Source: JBAZCO01 sp041654915
Lineage (GTDB): Bacteria; Bacillota; Clostridia; Christensenellales; DTU072
Direction of reading: 5' to 3'
DNA: 15,834 nt
NCBI GenBank assembly: GCA_041654915.1
Contig: JBAZCO010000032.1
Span: forward strand, 1 to 15,834
Shown: positions 1 through 6,755 of the stretch, one piece after another
Numbering within the stretch: the stretch's first letter is position 1
How the letters are laid out: each line of letters opens with the position of its first letter
Notes under the pieces: generated by a model
Database searches by the model: none
What the model was told of the DNA's origin: nothing
The model's input: only the letters and a program-made list of their open reading frames with translations
Position numbers and translations under genes: made by a program

Positions 1-1
1 T

Positions 2-865
2 GGCGATAGGTCGTTCTTAGATGCCCAAGTGGATAATGACACTAGGGCAAGCGGACTTACGCATATATTTTCCGTGTCGGGACTGCATGTAGCATTCTTG
101 GCATCAGCGGTATTCTTTGGTTTAAGACTGCTAAAAGTTAATAAAAAAGTTTCTCTAATTATCATATCGGCGCTAATATTCGTTTACGGCATAATGACGG
201 GTTTCCCGCCTAGCTTGGTAAGGGCGGGCATAATGTTGATTATCTTGATTATTGCGCAACTTTCTTTCAGACGATTCGACCCGTTGAGCGCACTTGCGCT
301 TGCGGCAATAGCTATCCTGATTTTTAGACCGCTCTATATTTTTGAACTGGGATTTCAAATGAGCGTTACCGCTATGCTTGGCATATTCTGTTTTTATCAA
401 CCGCTCAAACGCTTTTTTGATAGGGGCAAGGGCAAGCTTTCTAACTTTGTATCATCATCCTTGGCAATGTCGCTGTCGGCAAACTCTTTCTTAATAGCAA
501 TTATATTTAACACCTTTACTTTCTTTGGCATATATTTTTGCTTGGGCAATATTATCGTCATACCATTTATCGGGTTAACTTATTCCCTCCTAATGTTTAT
601 CACGCTGCTTTCACTGTTCATCCCTCCTGCGGCGGCATTGATGATAATCCCTCGTGTATTGATAACCGTGGTAATCGAAGTTTCCGCTTTTATAGCAGCG
701 CTCCCCTTTGCCTCGCTAAGGGTGTATGAAATGGGTATATTTGCGGTGATTTATGTGCTTACGATGTTGTTTATGTCTAAATTTTTAATGGTGGAAAAAC
801 AAAGAAAACTCACCGCTCTTATGGCAATAATAGGGTTTTCGGCGGTGCTTATGTTGGTTTTATAA
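2..865 (+). CDS. comEC: ComEC/Rec2-type competence membrane protein (5' partial)
   Basis: The reading frame is open to the left window edge, so the start lies outside; the GTG at 29 is internal. The first visible residues (GDRSFLD, then TRASGLTHIFSVSGLHV) match the conserved opening of the ComEC competence domain, which forms the inner-membrane channel for single-stranded DNA during transformation. The rest is a run of hydrophobic membrane segments with the family-like stretch GFPPSLVRAGIM and a repeated FELGFQMSVTAMLGI-type block. The protein stops about 288 residues after the window edge, right after the last membrane segment. Many ComEC proteins continue into a metallo-beta-lactamase-like domain; none follows here, and no frame in the 115-bp gap before trxB could encode it. 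The N-terminal OB-fold part, if present, is off the window. Family call is firm; competence of the organism is not shown. Confidence 0.9.
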   Translation, partial: GDRSFLDAQVDNDTRASGLTHIFSVSGLHVAFLASAVFFGLRLLKVNKKVSLIIISALIFVYGIMTGFPPSLVRAGIMLIILIIAQLSFRRFDPLSALALAAIAILIFRPLYIFELGFQMSVTAMLGIFCFYQPLKRFFDRGKGKLSNFVSSSLAMSLSANSFLIAIIFNTFTFFGIYFCLGNIIVIPFIGLTYSLLMFITLLSLFIPPAAALMIIPRVLITVVIEVSAFIAALPFASLRVYEMGIFAVIYVLTMLFMSKFLMVEKQRKLTALMAIIGFSAVLMLVL

Positions 866-920
866 GGTGTTACCCCGCATCTGTTTTTCCCTCTTTCCTG
901 CTTGTTCTGCCCTTTTTAAT

Positions 921-949
921 TTGACATAATACCATATTATTGATATATT
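921..949 (+). promoter_or_regulatory. Promoter of trxB (TTGACA / TGnTATATT)
   Basis: TTGACA at 921-926, a 17-bp spacer, and TATATT at 944-949 preceded by an extended -10 TG at 941-942. The trxB ribosome binding site (AAGGAGGG, about 965-972) follows. This makes trxB a unit separate from comEC. Confidence 0.8.
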
Positions 950-979
950 CTATATAGATACTTTAAGGAGGGCAAAAAT

Positions 980-1873
980 ATGCTTTACGATATCATTGTT
1001 ATAGGCGCTGGACCTGCGGGGCTTACTGCGGGAATATACGGCGGAAGAGCAGGCAAAAAAGTTGCTGTGATTGGCGGTATGTATATGGGCGGGCAAGCCG
1101 CTCTTACCGACAAGATAGAAAATTACAGCGGGCATTTATCTGTGGACGGGTTTACCCTAACCTATACTATGCGGGAGCAAGCGGAGGCTTTTGGCGCAGA
1201 GTTTATAGACGGCGAAGTCACCGAAGTTAAGCTAAAGGGCAAAGTTAAAAGTGTGGTAGTGGACGGCGCTAAAAAATTGAGCGCAACAAGCGTAATACTT
1301 GCCATGGGTACACAAACGAGAAAACTAGGGCTTGCCAATGAGGATGCGCTTATCGGACAAGGTGTTTCCTATTGCGCAACTTGTGACGGCGGCTTTTTTA
1401 AAGGGAAAACGGTTGTGGTAAATGGCGGCGGCGATACTGCCGTGACAGATGCGCTATATCTTTCCAACATAGCAAGCGAAGTTTACCTTGTTCACCGCAG
1501 AAAGGAGTTTAGAGCCGCACACGCTCTTATAAAAAGGCTTAATGCGACAAATGTTAAAGTAGTTTTGGATAGCGTGGTCTCAAAACTAAAGGGCGAACCA
1601 CTTGCTGCAATTACTGTTAAAAATGTAAATACGGGAGAGGAGCAAGATATTGCCAGCGACGCTATTTTTGTGGCAATAGGCGCAACCCCCAACACCGACC
1701 TAGTAAAAGGACAAGTTAAGTTGGACGAAAATGGATATATCATTACCAACAAAAATATGAAAACCAACCTTGCCGGTGTATTTGCCGCAGGCGATGTGCG
1801 CCGCACTCCGCTAAGACAAGTTATCACCGCTTGCGCCGATGGGGCAATTGCCGCCGAATATACCTGCCATTAG
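980..1873 (+). CDS. trxB: Thioredoxin reductase (NADPH, FAD flavoprotein)
   Basis: A 297-residue cytoplasmic flavoenzyme, normal length for low-molecular-weight thioredoxin reductase, which passes electrons from NADPH through FAD to a CxxC disulfide and then to thioredoxin. Visible motifs in order: N-terminal FAD-binding GAGPAGLTAGIY (residues about 9-20), redox-active CATC followed by DGGFFKGK (about 132-143), NADPH-binding GGGDTAVTDALYL with the downstream HRRKEFRA that contacts the NADPH phosphate, and the C-terminal FAD motif AAGDVRRTPLRQVITACADG. The first motif differs a little from the common GGGNSA form (GGGDTA). The start is set by AAGGAGGG about 7 nt before the ATG. It has its own promoter and terminator, so it appears monocistronic; no thioredoxin gene is adjacent. 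A ferredoxin-dependent variant is less likely because the HRR motif is present. Confidence 0.95.
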   Translation: MLYDIIVIGAGPAGLTAGIYGGRAGKKVAVIGGMYMGGQAALTDKIENYSGHLSVDGFTLTYTMREQAEAFGAEFIDGEVTEVKLKGKVKSVVVDGAKKLSATSVILAMGTQTRKLGLANEDALIGQGVSYCATCDGGFFKGKTVVVNGGGDTAVTDALYLSNIASEVYLVHRRKEFRAAHALIKRLNATNVKVVLDSVVSKLKGEPLAAITVKNVNTGEEQDIASDAIFVAIGATPNTDLVKGQVKLDENGYIITNKNMKTNLAGVFAAGDVRRTPLRQVITACADGAIAAEYTCH

Positions 1874-1902
1874 TACAAGGTTTGCAAAATAAAAACAATT
1901 AC

Positions 1903-1949
1903 TAAAGCCCGCAAGAAAGTTTTTAAAGACTTCTAAGGGCTTTATTTTT
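1903..1949 (+). terminator. Rho-independent terminator of trxB
   Basis: AAAGCCC (1904-1910) pairs with GGGCTTT (1937-1943), with partly paired bases between them, followed by ATTTTTA. It begins about 30 bp after the trxB stop. Confidence 0.75.
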
Positions 1950-1983
1950 ATCTTAATTATTCCAACTATAAAACACTTCCGCA

Positions 1984-2065
1984 GGGCGGCAAAGCCGCAT
2001 CCACATCACATAATTAGATGCCGCCCATAAGGTTACCCTAACAGGTTGATTTGATGCTGTTAGGG
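1984..2065. other. Two hairpin-forming inverted repeats in the trxB-DUF4364 gap
   Basis: GGGCGGC (1984-1990) matches GCCGCCC (2020-2026), and inside it lies a tight GCGGC-AAA-GCCGC hairpin (1986-1998). A second perfect stem, CCCTAACAG (2036-2044) with CTGTTAGGG (2057-2065), has a 12-nt loop. Neither has a clear T-run. They sit just before the DnaA-box cluster and may be part of the same structured block; no function is visible. Confidence 0.55.
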
Positions 2066-2099
2066 GCGCTATTTTCTTTGGGATACCTAAATTAACGCT

Positions 2100-2182
2100 T
2101 TATCCACAAAAAAAATGTGGATAAGTACCCCCTTTTGTGGATAACTCAAGGGTAAACTGTGGATAACTCGGGGTTATCCACA
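2100..2182. promoter_or_regulatory. Cluster of five perfect DnaA boxes
   Basis: The nine-base consensus TTATCCACA occurs five times without mismatch: forward at 2100-2108 and 2174-2182, reverse (TGTGGATAA) at 2116-2124, 2136-2144 and 2158-2166. Start-to-start distances are 16, 20, 22 and 16. The block is bracketed by GGGATACC (2080-2087) and its inverse GGTATCCC (2219-2226). It lies between convergent genes, so it is not an obvious promoter operator. No dnaA, dnaN or other oriC-flanking gene is in the window. It could be part of an origin, a DnaA-titrating or reactivating site, or a remote DnaA-box cluster; the sequence alone does not decide. Confidence 0.85.
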
Positions 2183-2190
2183 GTTTTTTT
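2154..2190 (+). terminator. Terminator-like hairpin built from two inverted DnaA boxes
   Basis: A perfect 14-bp inverted repeat (2154-2167 and 2173-2186) with a 5-nt loop TCGGG is followed by a T-run at 2184-2190 that partly overlaps the second arm. Each arm contains one DnaA box. As RNA on the plus strand it would be a strong intrinsic terminator; as DNA it is a paired DnaA-binding site. It may do either or both. Confidence 0.5.
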
Positions 2191-2306
2191 ATATTTCTTT
2201 AGGATTCTTAGGGCGTTTGGTATCCCTAAAAGCAATGATTTTTGCGCAATTTTATTTTGTCGGTTTTTGTCGTTTAAAAACTACCGTTTCCCCAATAACC
2301 CAAACG

Positions 2307-2465
2307 CTTTTTACCCCTCCTGACGGGAGGGGTTAAGGATAGATTATATTATTTATAACGATTATGGAGTGGGGGGAGTTGGGGGTCAAACGCTGCCTCA
2401 GAAAGGGCGTTTGGCGGCTTTTATATAATATCCTTTTTTGCCCGAACTGCAAAAAAGCAATATCC
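2307..2465 (+). repeat. Dispersed structured repeat, copy R1
   Basis: About 159 bp that is closely matched, in inverted orientation, by 9851-10010 (R2). It contains three inverted repeats: ACCCCTCC (2313-2320) with GGAGGGGT (2326-2333); CAAACG (2387-2392) with CGTTTG (2408-2413), enclosing a small CTG-CCT-CAG hairpin; and CTTTTTTGC (2433-2441) with GCAAAAAAG (2449-2457). Stems are better kept than the linkers between them. Upstream bases 2230-2297 hold pieces resembling other repeats of the 9.3-11.1 kb block, including the inverse of AACGGTAGTTTTT. No protein coding is seen. It lies downstream of the DUF4364 gene on the minus strand and could act as a transcript end. Confidence 0.8.
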
Positions 2466-2540
2466 TAAATAGAAAACAAAAGAAGTTGCTAAAGTTTAAA
2501 CTGTCCGTTTTGCACGCTTATAAGTGAGCTTGGCAAAAGA

Positions 2541-3068
2541 TTAATAATCAATTAAAATTTCGTGTATCGCACGGTATGCCTCGGGGGCTTTCTCATTCCA
2601 AGCGTTAGCGACAGATAGCGCCATCGCACGGTTGACAACTACAAACTTCAAGTCCATAAGCGGTTGCGCAACTTCGAGAATCTTCAAGTTAACAGTATAT
2701 GTGCCGTCGGTATTTTTTGAGTAGTCCGCTTGAAACTCTTGGCGCTTGCGGTAGCTTAGGCGTTGCTCTTTTACAAACTCCGCCACATCTTCCCTTACCG
2801 ATGCGGGAATATCGTTGTAAAAGTGGGCTAGGCAAGTTCTGCCGTCCGTAGTTAGTGCAATCAAACGGGTGTCGCCCTCGGTTTCGGGCTTGGTGATAAA
2901 ACCGCTTGCCAACAATGCACGAATCACATCTTTGCAGTAAAGATAGGGTATCCAGATGTTATCTATTGAGCAAATTTGCAGCAACAACTCCTCGCTTATA
3001 GGCATTTCGAGTTTGTCCAAAACAAATAAAATCAAAAGTTTGTTGTTAGTGCTTTCGTCGTGTATCAT
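2541..3068 (-). CDS. DUF4364 family protein, probable winged-helix regulator
   Basis: A 175-residue soluble protein that matches the DUF4364 family of Clostridia. It opens with the typical NKLLILFVLDKLEMPISEEL stretch, followed by a helical segment (YLYCKDVIRALLASGFI) and a beta-hairpin-like part (RLIALTTDGRTCLAHF) that together resemble a winged helix-turn-helix. The C-terminal half (YTVNLKILEVAQPLMDLKFVVVN) is an alpha/beta domain of unknown role. Members are thought to be DNA-binding, but targets are not established. The start codon ATG (3066-3068) overlaps the stop of the 48-aa gene before it as ATGA, so translation is probably coupled; an independent Shine-Dalgarno is weak. It is the last gene of the M20 operon. 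The stop lies in a repeat-rich gap. Confidence 0.8.
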   Translation of the reverse strand: MIHDESTNNKLLILFVLDKLEMPISEELLLQICSIDNIWIPYLYCKDVIRALLASGFITKPETEGDTRLIALTTDGRTCLAHFYNDIPASVREDVAEFVKEQRLSYRKRQEFQADYSKNTDGTYTVNLKILEVAQPLMDLKFVVVNRAMALSVANAWNEKAPEAYRAIHEILIDY

Positions 3069-3211
3069 TTTTTCTCTTGAATAATAATATATTTAGCGGG
3101 TTTAATCTCGGTATCTCCAAGCCTTTCAAAGCAAAGCTCTTTTGGCGCATAAAGATTATACCATATTTTTGCGGGGTTGCGAAGTTTTGCAGCCGCTATA
3201 ACTGCTGACAT
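3065..3211 (-). CDS. Small uncharacterised 48-aa protein coupled to DUF4364 gene
   Basis: A short frame with protein-like composition that begins MSAVIAAAKLRNPAKIWYNL, continues with YAPKELCFERLGDTEIKPAK and ends YIIIQEKK. Its TGA stop (3065-3067) overlaps the ATG of the DUF4364 gene as ATGA, the usual sign of translational coupling. The frame is open for 11 codons upstream of the ATG, to an in-frame stop, with no better start. The Shine-Dalgarno is poor (AAGGG only 2 nt before the ATG). It lies 67 bp after the M20 peptidase gene on the same strand. No membrane segment or known motif is seen and I do not recognise the family. It may be intact, or the remnant of a longer gene that lost its N-terminus. 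Confidence 0.6.
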   Translation of the reverse strand: MSAVIAAAKLRNPAKIWYNLYAPKELCFERLGDTEIKPAKYIIIQEKK

Positions 3212-3278
3212 CGCCCTTTTGAAAACTATCCGCCTACCATATGTAGTGGGCGTTTATATTGCGCATACTACCTTGGTG

Positions 3279-4727
3279 TTAGCCCGAGGTGTTTTGATAA
3301 AATCGTATATAGAACTCCACGCCCGAGGCAAGACTATCCACCGATTGACGCTCGTTTAAAGCATGAATGCGGTTGGTGTCATCTTCGGTTTTTTCAAACG
3401 GAGTAAAGCGATAAACATTGTCTGTAAGCTTATAATAGTATTTTGAGTCGGTTGCCGCAATAAACAAAAACGGCGCACTAATATATCCGTCAAACACCTC
3501 GGCAATCGTCTTGGTAAGCACGCTGTATGCGTGGCTCTTGGTGTCGGATATGGGGGATGGGTCTATATAGCCCTTATCTAATGTTACCTTAACTTTTTTA
3601 CCAACTATCTTTTGCAGATACTCCCTAACAGACTCTGCGGTTTCGCCGGGGTTTATGCGGCAGTTAATGTTAGCCGTCGCCTTGGGCGGCAATACATTTG
3701 GTGCGCCCGAACCTTTTGCTTGGGTGGGCGCAAGAGTCGTGCGCACAAGACTGTTTGTCATTGGATGAACTAAAGTAAGAACTTTTTTTAGCAACGGCGA
3801 CAATATATCTCTATTAATAAACACGAACTTAAATAAGGGATTCATATAGGGGGCAAGCGCCCTTAACATTTCCTTGGTGGGCTTTGCCCACGATGTGGGA
3901 CGCTGATTAGTTTCAATATCATAAATTGCCTCTGCAAGCAGCCCAACCGCCGTCCGCCTTGTGGGGGTTGAGGAGTGTCCGCCCGGCTTATCCACTTCTA
4001 AAATATAGTCGGCATAACCCTTTTCACAAGTGCCTATAAGAGCAATTTTATTGTTGATTTTAAGAAGTTTTCCATCCAAAATTGTGCCGCCCTCATCAAG
4101 CACACACTCAAATCTTACACCCTTTTCATATAAATATTCTACAATTTGGGTAGCACCCTCTGTGCCACGCAACTCCTCGTCATGCCCAAAGCAAAAGTAT
4201 ATTGAGCGTTTGGGAATAAAGCCGCCTTTTAGCAGCATTTCAATGCCCTCTAAGGCGACTATCATTTGTGATTTCATATCTTGCGAGCCACGCCCATATA
4301 CATACCCGTCCTTTATCTCACCACTAAATGGCGGCACTTCCCAACCTTCGGGCGGCGCAGGCACAACATCTTGGTGGGCAAGAATGCCTATGGGTAAAAG
4401 AGCGCTGTCACTTCCCTCTATCTTGTATATAACCGAGTAGTTGTTTATATTGGTTTTTTCGGCAGTTTTAGCAAAGAGAGGGTAGGTTTTTTCCAAATAT
4501 GCTTGATATTCAAAAAAAACTGAACCGTCCGTTTCTCCGTCCTGTAAAGTTACTGTGGGAATAGCAACCGCACCCGATAAATGCCTAGCAACTAAATCTG
4601 CATCCACACCGTATGGCTGGTAGCTGCCTTTTTCTATCTTGGGCGCTTTTGCTAGCAATGTTCTTATTATCATAAACAGCACAAGGGCGCAAAATACACC
4701 CAAAAGGCAATACAAAAATATATCCAT
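3279..4727 (-). CDS. M20 family metallopeptidase, PM20D1/CPS1-like, membrane-anchored
   Basis: A 482-residue di-zinc amidohydrolase close in sequence pattern to carboxypeptidase S and PM20D1. One N-terminal hydrophobic segment (residues about 4-23) is a signal anchor. Metal and catalytic residues expected for M20 are all present: H118 and D120 (AHQD), bridging D150 (GRGSQD), catalytic E184 and ligand E185 (GHDEE), D211 (LDEGG), and H455 (NRIHAL). The stretch VVPAPPEGWEVPPFSG after the first His is typical of this subgroup. The dimerisation (lid) domain occupies roughly 235-375 with GHSSTP at 250-255. Family members cleave or form N-acyl amino acids, or cleave peptides; the substrate here is unknown. 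It is led by a TTGATT-17-TATAAT promoter and AGGAGG/AGAGG bases before the ATG, and is followed by a 48-aa gene and the DUF4364 gene. Confidence 0.9.
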   Translation of the reverse strand: MDIFLYCLLGVFCALVLFMIIRTLLAKAPKIEKGSYQPYGVDADLVARHLSGAVAIPTVTLQDGETDGSVFFEYQAYLEKTYPLFAKTAEKTNINNYSVIYKIEGSDSALLPIGILAHQDVVPAPPEGWEVPPFSGEIKDGYVYGRGSQDMKSQMIVALEGIEMLLKGGFIPKRSIYFCFGHDEELRGTEGATQIVEYLYEKGVRFECVLDEGGTILDGKLLKINNKIALIGTCEKGYADYILEVDKPGGHSSTPTRRTAVGLLAEAIYDIETNQRPTSWAKPTKEMLRALAPYMNPLFKFVFINRDILSPLLKKVLTLVHPMTNSLVRTTLAPTQAKGSGAPNVLPPKATANINCRINPGETAESVREYLQKIVGKKVKVTLDKGYIDPSPISDTKSHAYSVLTKTIAEVFDGYISAPFLFIAATDSKYYYKLTDNVYRFTPFEKTEDDTNRIHALNERQSVDSLASGVEFYIRFYQNTSG

Positions 4728-4761
4728 TTTCCTCTTTCTCCTCCTAGTGGAAGTATCTTAC

Positions 4762-4790
4762 ATTATATAACCTTTGCTCAATATAATCAA
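4762..4790 (-). promoter_or_regulatory. Promoter of the M20 peptidase operon
   Basis: On the minus strand TTGATT (4785-4790), a 17-bp spacer and a perfect TATAAT (4762-4767), 35 bp before the M20 start codon. Confidence 0.8.
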
Positions 4791-4899
4791 GTGTAAGGGG
4801 AAAAATATTTTATCGAGAGAGAACTGGTGGTAGAAATTATTCGACCACCCAAAATATATATAATTTATCAAAATCAAATTGTAATTTTTTAAAAAATCA

Positions 4900-5346
4900 C
4901 TAAATATAGAACATATTATAGTCCGGATTTTTATTAAACTCTGCGTTCTCTGCAAGTTTTAAAAGCGTTACCGCATTGAGTTCCCCTTTAAGACGCTCAT
5001 CTATCTTGCCAAATACCAAGGCTTGCATTGCAGATTCTATATGCGGGGCGCTGCCTTGGACCGTAGCGGCAACCGCCTCAAAAAGTGACGGCTCAACCGC
5101 CAATAATATGTCGTATGCGGTAAGCTCTTTAGGGGATGCTGTTAGCACATATCCCCCCGCTGCACCTTTAACCGAGCGCACCAAACCCCTATTTTTAAGC
5201 ACAGTAAATATCTGCTCCAAATATATTTTGGATATACCCAAACTTTCGGATATATTGATTACCGAAATATTTTCGCCGTTTTCATACCTAGCCGCCATAT
5301 AAATCATAGCGGCAAGCGCATAGCGTCCCTTTGCCGAAATTCTCAA
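4900..5346 (-). CDS. Rrf2 family transcriptional regulator
   Basis: A 148-residue dimeric winged-helix regulator. The N-terminus MRISAKGRYALAAMIYMAA, the recognition-helix region (ISESLGISKIYLEQIFTVLK) and the wing (GLVRSVKGAAGGYVL) are diagnostic of Rrf2. The three spaced cysteines that hold a 2Fe-2S cluster in IscR and NsrR are absent, indeed no Cys is visible, so it is not an iron-sulfur sensor of that kind; CymR-like regulators of cysteine metabolism also lack them. The start is TTG (5344-5346), chosen because it gives the exact family N-terminus; GGGAG lies about 12 nt upstream. It has its own promoter with a near-palindromic AT-rich site, suggesting autoregulation. A GGTGGT/ACCACC hairpin (4826-4849) lies downstream without a T-run. 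Its target is unknown; neighbours are a B12 uptake unit and a peptidase. Confidence 0.88.
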   Translation of the reverse strand: MRISAKGRYALAAMIYMAARYENGENISVINISESLGISKIYLEQIFTVLKNRGLVRSVKGAAGGYVLTASPKELTAYDILLAVEPSLFEAVAATVQGSAPHIESAMQALVFGKIDERLKGELNAVTLLKLAENAEFNKNPDYNMFYI

Positions 5347-5395
5347 AATTTAAAGCTCTCCCGCTAGTTTTTTTCACAAAACATACTATTCATAT

Positions 5396-5425
5396 ATGAT
5401 ATAGTTAAACCTTGGCTCTTGTCAA
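5396..5425 (-). promoter_or_regulatory. Promoter of the Rrf2 gene with possible operator
   Basis: On the minus strand TTGACA (5420-5425), an 18-bp spacer and TATCAT (5396-5401). The -10 lies in an imperfect inverted repeat, ACTAT (5386-5390) and ATAGT (5402-5406 region), around the palindrome CATATATG (5391-5398), a possible binding site for the regulator itself. The plus strand of the -35 also forms a short CTCTT/AAGAG hairpin with a T-run. Confidence 0.6.
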
Positions 5426-5432
5426 GAGTTTT

Positions 5433-5981
5433 TTAAGAAACCAAATTGTTGCCAAAGTATGATATTTTCAAGCGAGTTAACAATTTCTTTAATGGCGCAA
5501 ATGCAAACAAAACTATCACCGCATTGGATATTATATGCGTAAGATAAAAATTCACACCTCTAAGATATACCAAAGTAAAAACTTTAAAAAAGCCATACGA
5601 CGCTAAGCCCGCTGCAAACAAAGTATCCACAAAGCTTGTAAGAGCGCCAAAAAATGCACTCATAACAACGGCTATAATAGGGTAAATGAGTATCTTGCCC
5701 TTTCTCCCTAACAAGAAAGTGACTATGCTAAGTAAGCACCAATATATATAATAGGATATCACCCAGGTATTAATGCCAAATATCAGCATTTCTACGCTAA
5801 CAAAAACTATCACAACGGGCAAGGCAATTCTAAGCCCAAATACTGCGGTATACAGCATAATAAGCAAAGTTACAATCTCCACATTTGGTATGGGAATAGC
5901 AAGCTTGCCGCCCGTTATCGTGGCGGCAAGCATACCGATAAGCACCAAAGTTTTTATTGACTTAAACCGTGTGTTTTGCAT
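5433..5981 (-). CDS. ECF transporter S component, probably for cobalamin
   Basis: A 182-residue integral membrane protein with about six hydrophobic segments, the size and layout of an energy-coupling-factor substrate-binding (S) subunit. The N-terminal part (LVLIGMLAATITGGKLAIPI, then PNVEIVTLLIMLYTAVFGLR) resembles S components of the CbrT-like group. No ATPase (EcfA) or T subunit gene is in the window, so it would use a shared group-II module encoded elsewhere. It starts 12 bp after the stop of the DUF4430 lipoprotein gene, with only a weak AAAAAG before the ATG, so the two are probably co-translated. The cobalamin riboswitch at the head of this unit makes vitamin B12 the likely substrate; this is inferred from context, since S-component sequences alone do not fix the ligand. 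Confidence 0.75.
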   Translation of the reverse strand: MQNTRFKSIKTLVLIGMLAATITGGKLAIPIPNVEIVTLLIMLYTAVFGLRIALPVVIVFVSVEMLIFGINTWVISYYIYWCLLSIVTFLLGRKGKILIYPIIAVVMSAFFGALTSFVDTLFAAGLASYGFFKVFTLVYLRGVNFYLTHIISNAVIVLFAFAPLKKLLTRLKISYFGNNLVS

Positions 5982-5993
5982 CTTTTTAGCTTG

Positions 5994-6461
5994 CTATGCA
6001 AGGTAAATTATATATGTTGCATCTGCAAAAAGCGGCAATTCGCTTATCCCAAGCCCTGCTGCATTATATACAATATCCTCAAGCACAATTGGCTGCATAT
6101 ATACTATATCAATATAGTTAATATCGGCTAAACTCGTATACAGCCCAATATATTCGCCCGCCTCAGGATTGCCATACACCACGCCCTCGTAGCTAAAGCT
6201 ATTAATAAAAGCGCCCCATTGGCTATCCTCTATATTAAAAGAAATATTTTCCTCCTCATCGGCAAGCAGCACTAAGTCTTTCAAAAAAGCGCCGTCTGTC
6301 ACATACTCTTTGCTAAACAAAATTTCCTCACCGTTTGCAAGAATCAAGGTGACGCTCACCTCCCCCTCGTTACCTTGCGGTTTTTCACACCCCGCAAAAG
6401 CAAAAGCGACAACAACTAAAGTCAGCACGATAACTAATAATAGTTTAATTTGTTTTTTCAT
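5994..6461 (-). CDS. DUF4430 (transcobalamin-like) lipoprotein
   Basis: A 155-residue exported protein. The N-terminus MKKQIKLLLVIVLTLVVVAF followed by AFAGC is a lipoprotein signal with the lipid-carrying Cys at residue 25 (lipobox FAGC, slightly atypical at -3). The mature part resembles the DUF4430 domain, which is similar to the C-terminal domain of eukaryotic transcobalamin: a beta-rich start (VSVTLILANG), the GAFLKDLVLL segment, then QWGAFINSFSYEGV and the C-terminal ATYIIYL strand. The start at 6461 is chosen over the longer frame from 6539 because AAAGGAG lies 7 nt upstream and the signal peptide begins there. Next to an ECF S component and downstream of a B12 riboswitch, it is probably the surface protein that captures cobalamin and hands it to the transporter. 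Ligand binding is inferred. Confidence 0.78.
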   Translation of the reverse strand: MKKQIKLLLVIVLTLVVVAFAFAGCEKPQGNEGEVSVTLILANGEEILFSKEYVTDGAFLKDLVLLADEEENISFNIEDSQWGAFINSFSYEGVVYGNPEAGEYIGLYTSLADINYIDIVYMQPIVLEDIVYNAAGLGISELPLFADATYIIYLA

Positions 6462-6590
6462 TACATTTCTCCTTTGTTTTTGTTTATTTATTTTTTTACT
6501 TATATTGCTTATTTTTAGCTCTTGCGCAAGGCTTGCCACTCTTTTAAGACCAACCCAACTTGCTCTTTGCTCTCAATACTCGCTTATACA

Positions 6591-6672
6591 CTCCCCGCCT
6601 TGTTCTTGCCTTTTCAACTTGTCTATGTGTTCTCCCCGCCTTGTTCTTGCCTTTCCACTTGCCGTGTTTCTT
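6591..6672. repeat. Two tandem 41-bp repeat copies in the B12-unit leader
   Basis: The units begin at 6591 and 6632; the first 23 bases are identical (plus strand CTCCCCGCCTTGTTCTTGCC and then TTT) and the remainder is related. They lie between the riboswitch terminator and the lipoprotein gene, in a purine-rich stretch of the minus-strand transcript (6462-6722) where I see no credible gene. A 72-codon basic frame crosses them but looks spurious. Confidence 0.7.
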
Positions 6673-6722
6673 ACTCGACTTTAAAATTTTTTTACTCTGC
6701 GCAATCCTTTGCCTCTTTGCAT

Positions 6723-6755
6723 AAAAAAATGCGCCCTCTCCTAAAAAAGTGCGCA
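6723..6755 (-). terminator. Intrinsic terminator of the cobalamin riboswitch
   Basis: On the minus strand TGCGC (6751-6755) pairs with GCGCA (6730-6734), followed by seven T (6729-6723). It lies about 70 nt after the aptamer and well before the first gene, as expected for an expression platform that stops transcription when B12 is bound. Confidence 0.7.

Noticed and set aside
2000..2300. Normal dnaA-linked chromosomal origin
   Set aside because: DnaA boxes are certain, but dnaA, dnaN and rpmH are absent, flanking genes converge, and no clear unwinding element is seen, so I do not call it oriC.
3145..3175. TGGTATAAT, an apparent extended -10 promoter for the DUF4364 gene
   Set aside because: The bases encode Trp-Tyr-Asn of the 48-aa protein and the -35 is poor (TTCGCA); it may be an accident of codon use.
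4030..4440. 136-codon plus-strand frame inside the M20 gene
   Set aside because: It is antisense to a gene whose metal ligands are all intact; no family resemblance.
4758..4955. 65-codon minus-strand frame between the Rrf2 and M20 genes
   Set aside because: It overlaps the end of the Rrf2 gene out of frame and the M20 promoter, and consists of residues expected from AT-rich DNA.
5415..5435. Plus-strand terminator from CTCTT/AAGAG plus T-run
   Set aside because: No plus-strand gene precedes it; the bases are better explained as the -35 of the Rrf2 promoter.
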